From Shewanella psychromarinicola (GTDB lineage Bacteria; Pseudomonadota; Gammaproteobacteria; Enterobacterales; Shewanellaceae): a DNA stretch of 64,000 bases. The position numbers and the translations under genes are program-made. The notes beneath the pieces were generated by a model. The model made no database searches and was not told the DNA's origin. It saw nothing but the letters and a program-made list of their open reading frames with translations. Shown piece by piece: positions 55,955 to 64,000 of the stretch. Position 1 is the first letter of the stretch; the number at the start of each line of letters is the position of its first letter. Location: positions 1,550,001 through 1,614,000 of the forward strand of contig NZ_CP034073.1 in NCBI RefSeq assembly GCF_003855155.1, read 5' to 3'.

Positions 55955-57022
55955 CTAAATTATCTGCTTTTCAAACCCACAATCCACACAATTCAATGTG
56001 TAGGTTTCTTTGCGCTTGGTGACTTTGGTATTTTTACTCTGGCATTGTGGGCAGGGTAATTTCATTGATGTATTTTTGCTGCATTGATTGCAGTTGATGT
56101 AGTAACCGAACTTGCCATACATCGGTGTATATTGTGTTGATTCACCGCAATATTTACAGTTTAGTATTGGTAGTTGGTCTGGCGCTAATGTGTTTACTGG
56201 TAAAAGCGGTGCAAGTGTTGCCACACTTGCACCATTAGATTGAACTAGATGATTAGTGGGCGCTAACACTGGTTGAAGTTCTGGTTTAAGCTCTGGCTCA
56301 AGCTCTAGTGTGTTTGCTATCGCTTGGGTTTGCTTTAGTTGTGCCGGAGCAGTGTCAACTTGCTGAGTATTTGAGTCGATATGTTGGCTAATAAGAAATT
56401 GGCCGATTGAATTGAGTTCTCGTTGGCTAAAGTCTGGACGGGTGTCGGTGACGCTGACCAAGCGGAGCAGTTTGTGTTTAAGGTTCATGATATTTTTGAG
56501 TTCATCGACCAAAAACTCAGTTTTATAAAGTTTGTCCGAAATCACTTTGGGCATGGTTTTTCTGTCGATCACAGCATTACTGGATACCGCACATAAATAG
56601 TGCCAACAGCGTCCATTGAAGCCTTGCTGCTTTATACCCAGTAACTTACTTAATATGTTATTTCTATGATGCATGAACATTTCTTTTAATAAATCTTGTT
56701 GCAGCTCGACTTGCTTAATGGGTGAGGGCATCCCAGCCCATTGGCTGTTATAGCTACGTGTCCATTCACCCTGGTTGTTAACTTTAACGTGACCTTTTAT
56801 GCTTTTTGATTCAATTAGCACGAAGCCATAGGTATACACGATCAAGTGATCGATTTGAGCCGTTTCATCATTAAAGCTGAATTTGAAGTCGTTGATAACC
56901 AGTACTTCGGGGTTGTCTTTAAACGCACGGCGTAAGAAGAAGGCCACATCCTGTTCTTGTTTTTGACCCGCTATCGTTTGCGGTGTTTTGGTCATTTGCA
57001 GTGTTTTAGTTTTAAGAATCAT
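55955..57022 (-). CDS. NERD-domain protein with C-terminal zinc ribbons
   Basis: A 355-aa protein. Residues 15-140 form a NERD (nuclease-related) domain: GQKQEQDVAFFLRRAF, then DETAQIDHLIVYTYGFVLIESKSIKG with the PD-(D/E)xK-like core D-x(n)-E-x-K. A linker rich in Pro, Glu and Leu follows. The last 75 residues carry Cys pairs (CKYCGE, CNQC, CPQCQS, CVDCG), like topoisomerase-type zinc fingers that bind single-stranded nucleic acid. NERD proteins are frequent in defence and plasmid contexts, and its place in this island agrees, but the target is unknown. Confidence 0.85.
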   Translation of the reverse strand: MILKTKTLQMTKTPQTIAGQKQEQDVAFFLRRAFKDNPEVLVINDFKFSFNDETAQIDHLIVYTYGFVLIESKSIKGHVKVNNQGEWTRSYNSQWAGMPSPIKQVELQQDLLKEMFMHHRNNILSKLLGIKQQGFNGRCWHYLCAVSSNAVIDRKTMPKVISDKLYKTEFLVDELKNIMNLKHKLLRLVSVTDTRPDFSQRELNSIGQFLISQHIDSNTQQVDTAPAQLKQTQAIANTLELEPELKPELQPVLAPTNHLVQSNGASVATLAPLLPVNTLAPDQLPILNCKYCGESTQYTPMYGKFGYYINCNQCSKNTSMKLPCPQCQSKNTKVTKRKETYTLNCVDCGFEKQII

Positions 57023-57130
57023 TTATCAACAGCATCCATTCATAACTTGATAATAATCAATCTCATAATAACTATGATATGGATAAAAAAGCCAGTGTTA
57101 AATTTAAAAGCAGGGAGTAATCAATTCGAT

Positions 57131-57200
57131 AGTGTAACAACCTACACTTTTGTTGATCTTGACAGGGGAAATTACAGTAAAGTGTAGCAATGTACACTTT
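57131..57200 (+). promoter_or_regulatory. Two palindromic operators before the HipB-like gene
   Basis: AGTGTA-N6-TACACT at 57131-57148 and AAAGTGTA-N6-TACACTTT at 57179-57200 are copies of one inverted repeat, spaced about 48 bp. A TTGACA (57159-57164) lies between them and the second operator covers the expected -10 region and ribosome site area, which suggests autorepression by the HTH protein. Confidence 0.75.
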
Positions 57201-57208
57201 GGACTAAC

Positions 57209-57448
57209 GTGATGACATCAGCACTCAATCAACAATCCTTGGGTTTACTCATTAAAGAAACCAGAAACAACGCGGCATTGACTCAAGACGTGGCGGCGAT
57301 GTTGTGTGGCGTGACCAAAAAGACGTTAATCCGTGTCGAGAAAGGTAATGATGTTTATATCTCGACAGTGTTCAAAATTCTTAATGGTCTGGGGATTAGT
57401 ATTGATGCAGCACAGAATAATAACGCTGATCCTAAAGTGTGGTACTAA
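57209..57448 (+). CDS. HipB-like XRE-family repressor, orphan
   Basis: A 79-aa DNA-binding protein with a Cro/C1-type helix-turn-helix ([36 protein letters not shown]) followed by [14 protein letters not shown], the arrangement of HipB-type antitoxins. It should bind the two palindromes just upstream. In type II toxin-antitoxin loci hipA would follow, but here a strong terminator comes 12 bases after the stop and no kinase gene is present. It may be a solitary antitoxin or a regulator of another locus. ATG at 57209 or 57212; the ribosome site is weak (GGACTAACG). Confidence 0.85.
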   Translation: MMTSALNQQSLGLLIKETRNNAALTQDVAAMLCGVTKKTLIRVEKGNDVYISTVFKILNGLGISIDAAQNNNADPKVWY

Positions 57449-57460
57449 TCAATGGTAAAC

Positions 57461-57496
57461 AAAAAGCCCTGATACTGTTATGTATCAGGGCTTTTT
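57461..57496. terminator. Bidirectional terminator
   Basis: AAAAAGCCCTGATAC (57461-57475) and GTATCAGGGCTTTTT (57482-57496) form a 15-bp perfect stem with a 6-base loop, A-rich on one side and T-rich on the other. It serves both the HTH gene and the convergent yqhA-like gene. Confidence 0.9.
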
Positions 57497-57526
57497 ATTT
57501 GGATATGGATGCTTACTTGCGGGTAA

Positions 57527-58015
57527 TTACTTGCGGGTAATTTTATCCAGATATCCCATGGCAAAGGCCGATAACACAAACGTGATGTGGATGAGTAGAT
57601 ACCACATGATCTTGTCGTTCGCGATATTTTCGGCATTCATAAATACTTTAAGTAGGTGAATGGATGAAATCGCTACAATAGATGCGGCCACCTTGTTTTT
57701 AAGCGAACCGGCGTCCATCTTGCCAAGCCAGTTTAGTTTCTCACTGTTTTCACCCACATCAAGCTGTGATACGAAGTTTTCGTAGCCTGAAAACATCACC
57801 ATGATGAGCAGACCACCGACTAAGGTGATATCGATAAGTGATAGTGTGATTAGCACCAAATCAACTTCTGCTATCGAGAAGATATTGGGTAGGAGATGAA
57901 AGATCTCCTGAAAGAACTTTATGCCTAAGGCTAATAAGATTAGGCTTAATCCCAGATAAATAGGCGCCATGATCCAGCGTGATGCATACATCAATCTTTC
58001 AAACACTTTTTCCAT
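57527..58015 (-). CDS. yqhA: YqhA/UPF0114 family inner-membrane protein
   Basis: A 162-aa membrane protein with four helices. The family start is [34 protein letters not shown]. The next features are [32 protein letters not shown], the soluble segment [29 protein letters not shown], and a last helix near [13 protein letters not shown]. The function of UPF0114 proteins is not established. A 14-bp tandem repeat (TACTTGCGGGTAAT twice, 57514-57541) straddles its stop codon, so the C-terminus may have been duplicated or truncated at the last codon. Confidence 0.9.
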   Translation of the reverse strand: MEKVFERLMYASRWIMAPIYLGLSLILLALGIKFFQEIFHLLPNIFSIAEVDLVLITLSLIDITLVGGLLIMVMFSGYENFVSQLDVGENSEKLNWLGKMDAGSLKNKVAASIVAISSIHLLKVFMNAENIANDKIMWYLLIHITFVLSAFAMGYLDKITRK

Positions 58016-58352
58016 AAAAAATTTAATCCTTAAAATAAAAAACGCTATAAATCAACTGAACCACTTATTTTAAAATATTAACATAATCAACTTTATCTGC
58101 GCTTGCATACAGTGGTGAGCTTGATGATGTATCATCTGTGCACTTTGCATGATGCATAGTGTATTGCATTATGTCTTTAGACGTTGGAATTTAGTTGGGT
58201 CAGAATTTGGTTAAGTCAGAGTATGCATTATTGCCGTCTAAATCATCTACTGTTTATTTATCGCAACAATTTTTAATCTAGGCCTCAGCTTTATTAATTA
58301 TACTGAGTTGCTTGGCTATGTACTTCAACCGTTAAAAGAGGGACCTATTATT

Positions 58353-58757
58353 ATGGATAAACATAATTCAAACGCGACGCGTAAAATGCCTTGGATTACG
58401 ATAAGTGTTATTGCATCCATCGTCTTGCTGTTTGGACTGTTGCTAATGGTGATGCCCAAGGGGTTTAAGGCGACCCACGAACAAATCGGAACGGGTAAGC
58501 CTTCGGTAGTATTTGTTTATGATCCTAACCTTGTTGCGAGTATCAGCCAGACTGAGCAGATGAATGAAGCTCGTGCTCATCTTGGTGATAATGTGTTCTT
58601 TCTTCTTGCCAGAGTGGGTACTCCTGAGGGAAAGACGTTCATCACTAAACATCGTGCCAGCGCTTCAGAGTTATTACTCTTTGACTCAGCAGGGATCCTA
58701 ACTAAAAGGCAGCTCGCGGTGATAGATGCTAACGAGCTCATGCGGTGGGTACGTTAG
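58353..58757 (+). CDS. Membrane-anchored small protein, possibly thioredoxin-like
   Basis: A 134-aa protein from ATG 58353 (GAGGGA 9 bases upstream); the frame extends to 58308. One N-terminal transmembrane segment (WITISVIASIVLLFGLLLMVM) is followed by a periplasmic domain: GKPSVVFVYDPNLVASISQTEQMNEARAHLGDNV, then FFLLARVGTPEGKTFITKHRASASELLLFDSAG. The beta-alpha order recalls a thioredoxin fold, but no CxxC is present. Function unknown. The gap 58016-58352 contains a GGGTCAG-type repeat and nothing else recognised. Confidence 0.6.
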   Translation: MDKHNSNATRKMPWITISVIASIVLLFGLLLMVMPKGFKATHEQIGTGKPSVVFVYDPNLVASISQTEQMNEARAHLGDNVFFLLARVGTPEGKTFITKHRASASELLLFDSAGILTKRQLAVIDANELMRWVR

Positions 58758-58845
58758 TCATTTTGGAGTGATCGTTATCAGGGGTCGTCAGGGGCGAAGT
58801 AAACTTTATCTCTTTTGAATAAATGGGCTAAGAGTCTAGGAGCTC

Positions 58846-58990
58846 CCCCATAAATTTAATCGCATGCTTGCTAGTCGCTGACTAAGAATTGCAGTGTTTT
58901 CATTGCTGTAAGTCAGTAAGCTTTTTTGCCGCTTCAAATGCCTATCTTTATCGATTTTAGTTTATAAAAATAAGCATTTGAGTGTGGGCG
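58846..58990 (-). pseudogene. Second, degenerate IS4 remnant
   Basis: This stretch aligns by eye with 55125-55240, the end of the first IS4 remnant: ATTTAAT-GCATGCTTG, then CTGACTAAGAATTGCAG, then a GCCTATCTTTAT region. It has many substitutions and no open frame. The two remnants bracket the zinc-ribbon, NERD, HipB and YqhA genes. Confidence 0.55.
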
Positions 58991-59025
58991 AGCCATCATC
59001 ATTAACAATGGCTGTTGAAAGGGGC

Positions 59026-59304
59026 TTACTGTGCGGTATCAGTAAATTCTGCTTGAACCTTGTCTAATTCTTGCTGGTTTTTAAGCTCGATTTGTTGCTG
59101 TCTTTTAATACTGACGTCTTCTGCAAGCGCTGCTTGTCTTTCCTTAAGGCTATGTTTCTCGTCTTTGGTCAGAAACTTAAACGCTTTATCATTGGCAAGT
59201 GCATACGCAACAACATCTTCGCCCTTTACCCTGCGTTCATCCACTCGTTGTGAAAAACGTTCGTTATCACGGGCTTTACGTTCTTCGGCATTTAACTTAC
59301 TCAT
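59026..59304 (-). CDS. Small charged helical protein, unknown function
   Basis: A 92-aa cytoplasmic protein, nearly all helix-forming and highly charged (MSKLNAEERKARDNERFSQ, then FLTKDEKHSLKERQAALAED), with a Gln/Glu-rich coiled-coil-like end (RQQQIELKNQQELDKVQ). No signal peptide, cysteine or known motif. It begins with ATG after a plausible AATGAGGATACAAC ribosome region (GAGG 7 bases upstream), so it is likely real. Confidence 0.65.
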   Translation of the reverse strand: MSKLNAEERKARDNERFSQRVDERRVKGEDVVAYALANDKAFKFLTKDEKHSLKERQAALAEDVSIKRQQQIELKNQQELDKVQAEFTDTAQ

Positions 59305-59446
59305 TGTTGTATCCTCATTAGTTAATCACGGTAGCGTTTCACTACGCTCAGTCAAACAAATGAGAGTTGCACATTCATAAAGCTGATTGGTGCATTTTAG
59401 CATAAGTTGTCTCGCTAGCTGGAAATACGTGATGTTTGAGTAAACT

Positions 59447-59500
59447 TTCCATCAATCCATCAATCCATCAATCAATTATCAATCAATCATTAATCATTAA
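59447..59500. repeat. ATCAATCC/ATCAATCA short tandem repeat
   Basis: Four near-perfect units of ATCAATCC-like octamers (CCATCAATCCATCAATCCATCAATCA) run into looser ATCAATCATTAATCATT repeats, directly at the 3' end of the esterase gene. It probably arose by slippage; the last codons of the esterase overlap its edge. Confidence 0.6.
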
Positions 59501-60590
59501 AGCGGTTTAATGCCATTGCTATGTTATGAGTGGCTTGTTTGGCACGCGCGCTGAGCTTTGTTATTGAAATAAAGCCATGCATGCAATCGTCATAATGCTG
59601 GTGTTGTGTATTGATGCCTGCCGCTTTTAGGCGTTGCACATACGCAATGCCATCGTCCCTTAATGGATCAAAACCAAGGGTTAATATGTAGCTTTTGGGC
59701 GATTCGCTGATGTCTTTTGCTTGCAGTGGACTCACTAAGGGCAGGGTGACTTCGTCGAGAGAATTTAAATAATGCAACCTGAAATAATCCATTAAATCGC
59801 GGGTGAGTATTAACTGCTTATTGAAACCTTGATAAGACTCAGTTAAGCCTTGCAGATCTGCCATTGGATAGATTAAAAACTGAAATGCGGGTTTTACTTT
59901 TGTCTTTACTGGCAGCGATGTTTGCAGTGAATGTAAACCGATGATACACGCTAGATATCCGCCTGCGCTGTCACCACCCACGCCTATGTGTTCTGGGTTA
60001 ATGTTAAATTGTTGATGATTGCCATTGATATAGTTCCACGCTTCAATGGCATCACAAATCGGGATTGGAAATTTATGTTCTGGGGCCAGTCGATAACCGA
60101 CTGAGATAATGTTCATCTTGCCATGTTTAGCCAGGTAGCGGCAAAAGCGATCATGAGTGTTTATACTGCCAATGACGCAGCCGCCACCATGAAAGTACAC
60201 CAGTGTTTTTTGGGGTGTTTTGGCGCTGGGATGGTAGATGCGAAGCTTTATTGTGCTATCACTGCTATTGCTAGTACCGCTGGCGCTATGTTCGTTCAAA
60301 GGAATAGTGCCCATAAGAGGAGTGCCAGCGCTCACTGGGACAGTTAAATTAACCACCTTATCCATTTCAATTTTAGTCAGCCCAAGTACTCGGTCCATCG
60401 CGAGAAATACATATCTGAATAATGTTACTGGCAACTTGTATAACGGTGCTAATGACAACATCTTTGCGGCCATTAATTGTTTAGCTTCAAGTTGGCGGGC
60501 TTGTAGTGGTTTGCCTTGTAATTGCTCGATGGGTAGCCGTTTTTTGTGTGATTGAATGCCTTGTGCCGGTGGCTTGTTGAAACTGTCCAT
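59490..60590 (-). CDS. Alpha/beta hydrolase-3 esterase (hormone-sensitive lipase type)
   Basis: A 366-aa cytoplasmic carboxylesterase. HSL-family motifs are intact: oxyanion HGGGCVIGS (about residue 134), nucleophile GGDSAGGYLA (Ser), the catalytic Asp region LGFDPLRDDG and the His in DDCMHGFISI. It is the third gene of the minus-strand set monooxygenase, SDR, esterase; spacing to the SDR gene is 42 bases. If the monooxygenase makes esters by Baeyer-Villiger oxidation, this enzyme would hydrolyse them. Confidence 0.9.
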   Translation of the reverse strand: MDSFNKPPAQGIQSHKKRLPIEQLQGKPLQARQLEAKQLMAAKMLSLAPLYKLPVTLFRYVFLAMDRVLGLTKIEMDKVVNLTVPVSAGTPLMGTIPLNEHSASGTSNSSDSTIKLRIYHPSAKTPQKTLVYFHGGGCVIGSINTHDRFCRYLAKHGKMNIISVGYRLAPEHKFPIPICDAIEAWNYINGNHQQFNINPEHIGVGGDSAGGYLACIIGLHSLQTSLPVKTKVKPAFQFLIYPMADLQGLTESYQGFNKQLILTRDLMDYFRLHYLNSLDEVTLPLVSPLQAKDISESPKSYILTLGFDPLRDDGIAYVQRLKAAGINTQHQHYDDCMHGFISITKLSARAKQATHNIAMALNRFND

Positions 60591-60632
60591 TTTAATAGGC
60601 CTTGTTGTTATTGTTACGCATTTAAAAAAGCT

Positions 60633-61406
60633 TTATCGACTTAACCACTTCATTGCTAGGCGATTGATAAGCGCTGGTGATACGTTACTTAATCTATGTA
60701 ATAGGCCATAAAAAACACTCACCGTTCTGTGGGTTTTAGGCTGCCTTACTTGCTTATCTATCACTGCTACCACATCTTCTGCGGTGATATTAACGCCTAA
60801 TCGTTGCATGACTTTTGCAGTGTTTTTCTGTGACTTAAGCATATTGGTGGCCACAAAGGGTGGCATAACATCGCATACACTGATGCCATATTTTTGCCAT
60901 TCTAGTTCTAACGCCTCGGTAAGCGCTTTTACGGCAAATTTACTGGCCGAATAGCTGGCCAATTCTGGCACTCCGTAATCGCTGCTGGCTGACGACATAT
61001 TGATAATGGTACTTGTGCCATTGTTGTTTAAATATGGCCATGCAGCATGACATAGGTTCATTACACCGATGACATTGACACTTAGCGTGCGCTGATGCTG
61101 TTCGATAGGTATGTCTTCAAAAGGACCTATCTCCAATATGCCGGCGTTATTGAGTAATACCGCTAAGCTATTATTATGTTCAGCACAAAATTCGGCCACA
61201 ACATTTTGTGCTTGGGTAAAATCACTGACATCAAGTTGAAATAGCCGCACCCGAGCGTGATCCCATGGTTTGGTGACGTCTTTTAATAGCGCTAAATTTA
61301 GGTCGGCCATACCGACCCAGTAGCCCATTTTATGAAAGTGCCGTGCTGCCGCTAAGCCAATGCCGGAAGCCGCTCCGGTAATCAAGATGGTGTTTTTGTT
61401 CATCAT
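60633..61406 (-). CDS. Short-chain dehydrogenase/reductase
   Basis: A 257-aa Rossmann-fold oxidoreductase. Cofactor motif ILITGAASGIGLAAARHFH (residues 6-24), VLLNNAGILEIGPFED (NNAG), catalytic Ser in IINMSSASSDYG and the YxxxK motif YSASK are all present. An acidic residue (AD in GMADLNLAL) after the second beta strand favours NAD over NADP. It probably oxidises an alcohol to the ketone used by the neighbouring monooxygenase; the substrate is unknown. Confidence 0.9.
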   Translation of the reverse strand: MMNKNTILITGAASGIGLAAARHFHKMGYWVGMADLNLALLKDVTKPWDHARVRLFQLDVSDFTQAQNVVAEFCAEHNNSLAVLLNNAGILEIGPFEDIPIEQHQRTLSVNVIGVMNLCHAAWPYLNNNGTSTIINMSSASSDYGVPELASYSASKFAVKALTEALELEWQKYGISVCDVMPPFVATNMLKSQKNTAKVMQRLGVNITAEDVVAVIDKQVRQPKTHRTVSVFYGLLHRLSNVSPALINRLAMKWLSR

Positions 61407-61439
61407 AAAATCCAGTTAATCGTTACTATTAGTCGCCAA

Positions 61440-62906
61440 CTAAAATGATCGGGTATTAAGGTGTTCCATCTGCGGCTGTTTCATTTCATCCACCCATCGC
61501 TGCCAGGTATAGGGCCATAAAATTGGGTCGCCATCGACATCTAAATACCAACTTTGGCATCCACCGACCCAGCTCGTGCCCTTTAACCCTTCCTTTACGT
61601 AGGCATTAAAATCGTCAATGGCTTGTTGCTTGGCTTCAAATTCATCAAATTCATGGTCACGCCATTTATCGATCAATTTGATCACATAATCTGTTTGAAC
61701 TTCACTCATGGCGATAACTGAAAAGTTACCAATGGGGGTGTTGGGGCCGAGCATTAAAAAGAAGTTAGGGTAGTCGCTGAGTAACATTGATCGATAGGCT
61801 TTAATTTTATGTTGCCAGGCTTTATCAATGTGCAAATTGTTACGACCAATAAGATTCATGGGGCGCATAAAATTAAATGCATTAAACCCAGTGGATAACA
61901 CCAACACGTCTAGATCATGGTGTTTACCGTCTTTAGTGATAATGCCCGTTGCAGTAATGCACTCAATGGCCGCTGTTATTAACTCAGCATTGGTTTTTTG
62001 AATGGCTTTATAAAAGGTGGTGTTGATAATGACCCGTTTGCAGCCTACTTGATATTCAGGTCGCAGCTTTTCCCGTAAGGCTTTGTCTTTGATGCTTAAT
62101 CGTAAATTGGCTTTACACAAAAAATTTAACGCATACTTTTGGATAAAGTGTCCCGTGACTGCTTTGGTAAAAAAATGTTCTAGAAAAAACTTGCCCATAT
62201 TGCGATGAATTTTGGTGATGATGGGAAAGCGAGCCATTAACTTTCTGCTGGTTTTTGAAAAGGTAAAATCGGGCAGGTGCATTAGCCATTGTGGTGTGCG
62301 CTGAAAAACCGAGACCTTAGCACCCGTGTTAATCAATTCGGGTATGGCTTGTGCGGCGGTTGACCCTGTACCTATCACCCCAACCCGGGTTGCAGCGGAT
62401 ATGTTGACGTCGTGGTTCCATTGGGCGGTATGAAATGTCGTACCTTTAAAATCTGCTAATCCGGGAATGTCTGGAAATTGCGGATGATGCAAAATGCCCG
62501 TGGCGCACACTATAAAATCGGCAATATAGGTTTGCTGTTGGCTGGTTTTTACGGTCCATTTGCCATTGGCATATTGTGCGTCAGTAACCGCTTCGTTAAA
62601 GCGTATGTCTCGTTTAACCTTATACTTATCTGCCACGTTCTCGAAGTATTGTTTAATCTCTGGTCCATGGGCAAAAAAGCGACTCCAGTTGGGATTGGGT
62701 TCAAATGAATAGGTATACATGTGAGCGGGTACATCGCAGGCAGCCCCTGGATAGGTGTTTTCTCGCCACGTTCCGCCCACGCAGTCTTTTTTCTCTAGAA
62801 CTACAATGTCAGTGATACCAGCTTGGCGCAGTTTAATGGTCATTAAGATGCCCGTCATGCCTGCGCCAATGATGACAACCGAAGGGTTTCGCTTTACTTG
62901 GTTCAT
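61440..62906 (-). CDS. Flavin-containing monooxygenase, Baeyer-Villiger type
   Basis: A 488-aa FAD/NADPH monooxygenase. I chose the ATG at 62906, which has GAGGG five or six bases upstream; the longer frame starts with TTG at 62918. The N-terminal FAD motif is VVIIGAGMTGILM, and the second dinucleotide motif is GVIGTGSTAAQ. The BVMO fingerprint FxGxxxHTxxWP appears as FKGTTFHTAQWNHD. DVLVLSTGFNAF is the FMO/BVMO C-terminal signature. It is the first gene of a three-gene set. N-hydroxylation of a small molecule is the alternative activity. Confidence 0.88.
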   Translation of the reverse strand: MNQVKRNPSVVIIGAGMTGILMTIKLRQAGITDIVVLEKKDCVGGTWRENTYPGAACDVPAHMYTYSFEPNPNWSRFFAHGPEIKQYFENVADKYKVKRDIRFNEAVTDAQYANGKWTVKTSQQQTYIADFIVCATGILHHPQFPDIPGLADFKGTTFHTAQWNHDVNISAATRVGVIGTGSTAAQAIPELINTGAKVSVFQRTPQWLMHLPDFTFSKTSRKLMARFPIITKIHRNMGKFFLEHFFTKAVTGHFIQKYALNFLCKANLRLSIKDKALREKLRPEYQVGCKRVIINTTFYKAIQKTNAELITAAIECITATGIITKDGKHHDLDVLVLSTGFNAFNFMRPMNLIGRNNLHIDKAWQHKIKAYRSMLLSDYPNFFLMLGPNTPIGNFSVIAMSEVQTDYVIKLIDKWRDHEFDEFEAKQQAIDDFNAYVKEGLKGTSWVGGCQSWYLDVDGDPILWPYTWQRWVDEMKQPQMEHLNTRSF

Positions 62907-63104
62907 CGGGACCCTCAATGATAACTATCGTTATTCGTTATTCGCTATCGCTGTTGTTATTGCTGATTTGAGTAATAATGCCTCTAAGCATTCAAAGAGT
63001 GTTAACGATTTGTATTATCTTTCCAGCATAGGAAACTATTGTTAATTGATCTACACGCTAAAGGGACGTATATTTGTGATTTTAAGACATGGCGGCCATC
63101 AGTT

Positions 63105-64000
63105 ATGACATTTCGCAGCATTACCAGTGTGCAAATTATTGTTTCTTATGGCATCGAGCTGGGTATTGATCAAGATCGGTTGCTGCAAGGGTCTGGGCTG
63201 GTAAGCGCCCAATTAGCAGATCACGACCAACTAGTTGAAGACAAACAAGAATTACAGGTGTTAAATAACCTCATGCTCAATACCCCATGCCCATTCAAGG
63301 TAGGAATGGCGTTAGGTTGCCGTTATCACCTGACCAGTTATGGCATCATGGGCTATGCCCTATTGGCTAGCAGTACTGCGAGAAAGGCGATTGAATTAGG
63401 CTTACGTTATCTAGATTTAACCTATGTTTTTTCACAGATAACATTAACTGAGCTTAAAGACGATTTATCCCTAAGGTTCTCATGCGACATTCCTGGCGAG
63501 TTAGGCGAACTGGTGTTAGTCAGAGACATGTTGGGCGCCGCTATGCTCCAACGAGAAGTATTTGAAAGTAACGACTGGCCGATACAATTGCAGTTTACGT
63601 CGCCCCAGCCCCCAGGCTTGTCACTCGAGGATATAAAGCAAAGACTGGGCGCTGAGATTGAGTTTAATGCCAGCTATAACGGTTTTGCTGGATTGGCACC
63701 GCTATTAGATTTGCCATTGATAAAAGCCAATGAAGCCACCGCCAGACTATGTGAAGCGCAATGCAGCCAACTACTGCAACAAAAGCAAAACTGGCAGCCT
63801 GTCGCTAAGTTGGTAAAAGACACCTTAGTACACTTAGGCTTAACAGCATCAATGCAAGACATCGCCCAGCATTTAGCGCGAACCACTCGCACTTTACATC
63901 GTCAACTAACACTAGAACAAACCAGTTGGCGCCAAGTGCGTGATGATGTTCGTTTTGGCATCGCCGAAGCGTTATTATTAACGCCGATACAACTTGATGA
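63105..64000 (+). CDS. AraC-family transcriptional regulator (cut by window end)
   Basis: Open from ATG 63105 to the window edge, 298 visible codons with no stop. The N-terminal part fits the arabinose-binding-like domain of the OruR/ArgR-type AraC proteins (SVQIIVSYGIELGIDQDRLLQGSGL, HLTSYGIMGYALLASSTARKAIELGLRY). The first half of the DNA-binding domain follows (SMQDIAQHLARTTRTLHRQLTLEQTSWRQVRDDVRFGIAEALLL); the last helices lie outside. It diverges from the monooxygenase operon, of which it is the likely activator. Confidence 0.85.
   Translation, partial: MTFRSITSVQIIVSYGIELGIDQDRLLQGSGLVSAQLADHDQLVEDKQELQVLNNLMLNTPCPFKVGMALGCRYHLTSYGIMGYALLASSTARKAIELGLRYLDLTYVFSQITLTELKDDLSLRFSCDIPGELGELVLVRDMLGAAMLQREVFESNDWPIQLQFTSPQPPGLSLEDIKQRLGAEIEFNASYNGFAGLAPLLDLPLIKANEATARLCEAQCSQLLQQKQNWQPVAKLVKDTLVHLGLTASMQDIAQHLARTTRTLHRQLTLEQTSWRQVRDDVRFGIAEALLLTPIQLD

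Noticed and set aside
57209..57448. Complete HipBA toxin-antitoxin module
   Set aside because: No hipA-like kinase gene follows; a terminator and an unrelated convergent gene do.
52640..58860. CRISPR array from the repeated GGGGTCAG elements
   Set aside because: Copies are few, irregularly spaced and in varying context; there are no uniform spacers and no cas genes.
59447..59500. Phase-variable repeat controlling the esterase
   Set aside because: The repeat lies at the 3' end of the gene, where slippage would not switch expression.

Overview
The window is a chromosomal segment of a Shewanella-like gammaproteobacterium, probably close to S. frigidimarina. The main evidence is a near-canonical 596-aa tetrahaem flavocytochrome c3 fumarate reductase (fccA), a dmsEFABGH-type extracellular DMSO respiration cluster with a decahaem MtrA homologue and an MtrB-like porin, and a housekeeping block in the order galM-galK, CPA2 antiporter, dsbD-cutA, fxsA, groES-groEL. 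No rRNA or tRNA gene was recognised.

Layout. 1-0.6 kb: the 5' end of a group II intron cut by the window edge. 0.77-6.3 kb: fccA, divergent from a two-component pair whose sensor has a periplasmic solute-binding domain. 6.5-15.7 kb: a VOC protein, a Crp/Fnr-like regulator and the DMSO respiration operon. 15.7-18.6 kb: a scarred region with a diverged duplicate of the DMSO control region, a haloalkane dehalogenase, and two broken copies of the 4.9-kb response regulator, each fused to a copy of an efflux-operon promoter. 18.8-32.6 kb: two divergent RND efflux systems plus an OmpR-type two-component system. The minus-strand system looks intact. The plus-strand system is broken twice: an in-frame amber codon in the outer-membrane factor and a precise IS630-family insertion in the pump. 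Both efflux promoters carry the same pair of 11-bp-spaced TTAACC repeats, so they probably share a regulator. 32.8-36.1 kb: a DauA-like SulP transporter behind an 11-bp tandem-repeat array, a peptidase remnant and a periplasmic binding protein. 36.3-50.3 kb: conserved core genes ending in groESL, which has a readable heat-shock promoter.

50.5-58 kb is a defence and accessory island. It contains a DcdV/AvcD-type anti-phage dCTP deaminase with a 48-aa downstream gene, and a complete Ec86-like retron: NDT-like effector, msr-msd RNA and reverse transcriptase. The retron RNA can be read base by base; its a1 arm lies inside the 3' end of the effector gene. A NERD protein with zinc ribbons, a zinc-ribbon gene with an early UGA, an orphan HipB-like repressor, IS4-type remnants and several copies of a short GGGGTCAG-type repeat follow. 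58.3-64 kb holds small envelope or unknown genes and a likely Baeyer-Villiger monooxygenase, SDR and esterase cluster next to a truncated AraC-family regulator gene.

The most noteworthy items are the retron RNA and its overlap with the effector, the dCTP deaminase locus with its leader and small downstream ORF, the shared efflux operators, the promoter-fused and apparently gene-converted response-regulator pseudogenes, and the 11-bp phased repeat array before dauA.
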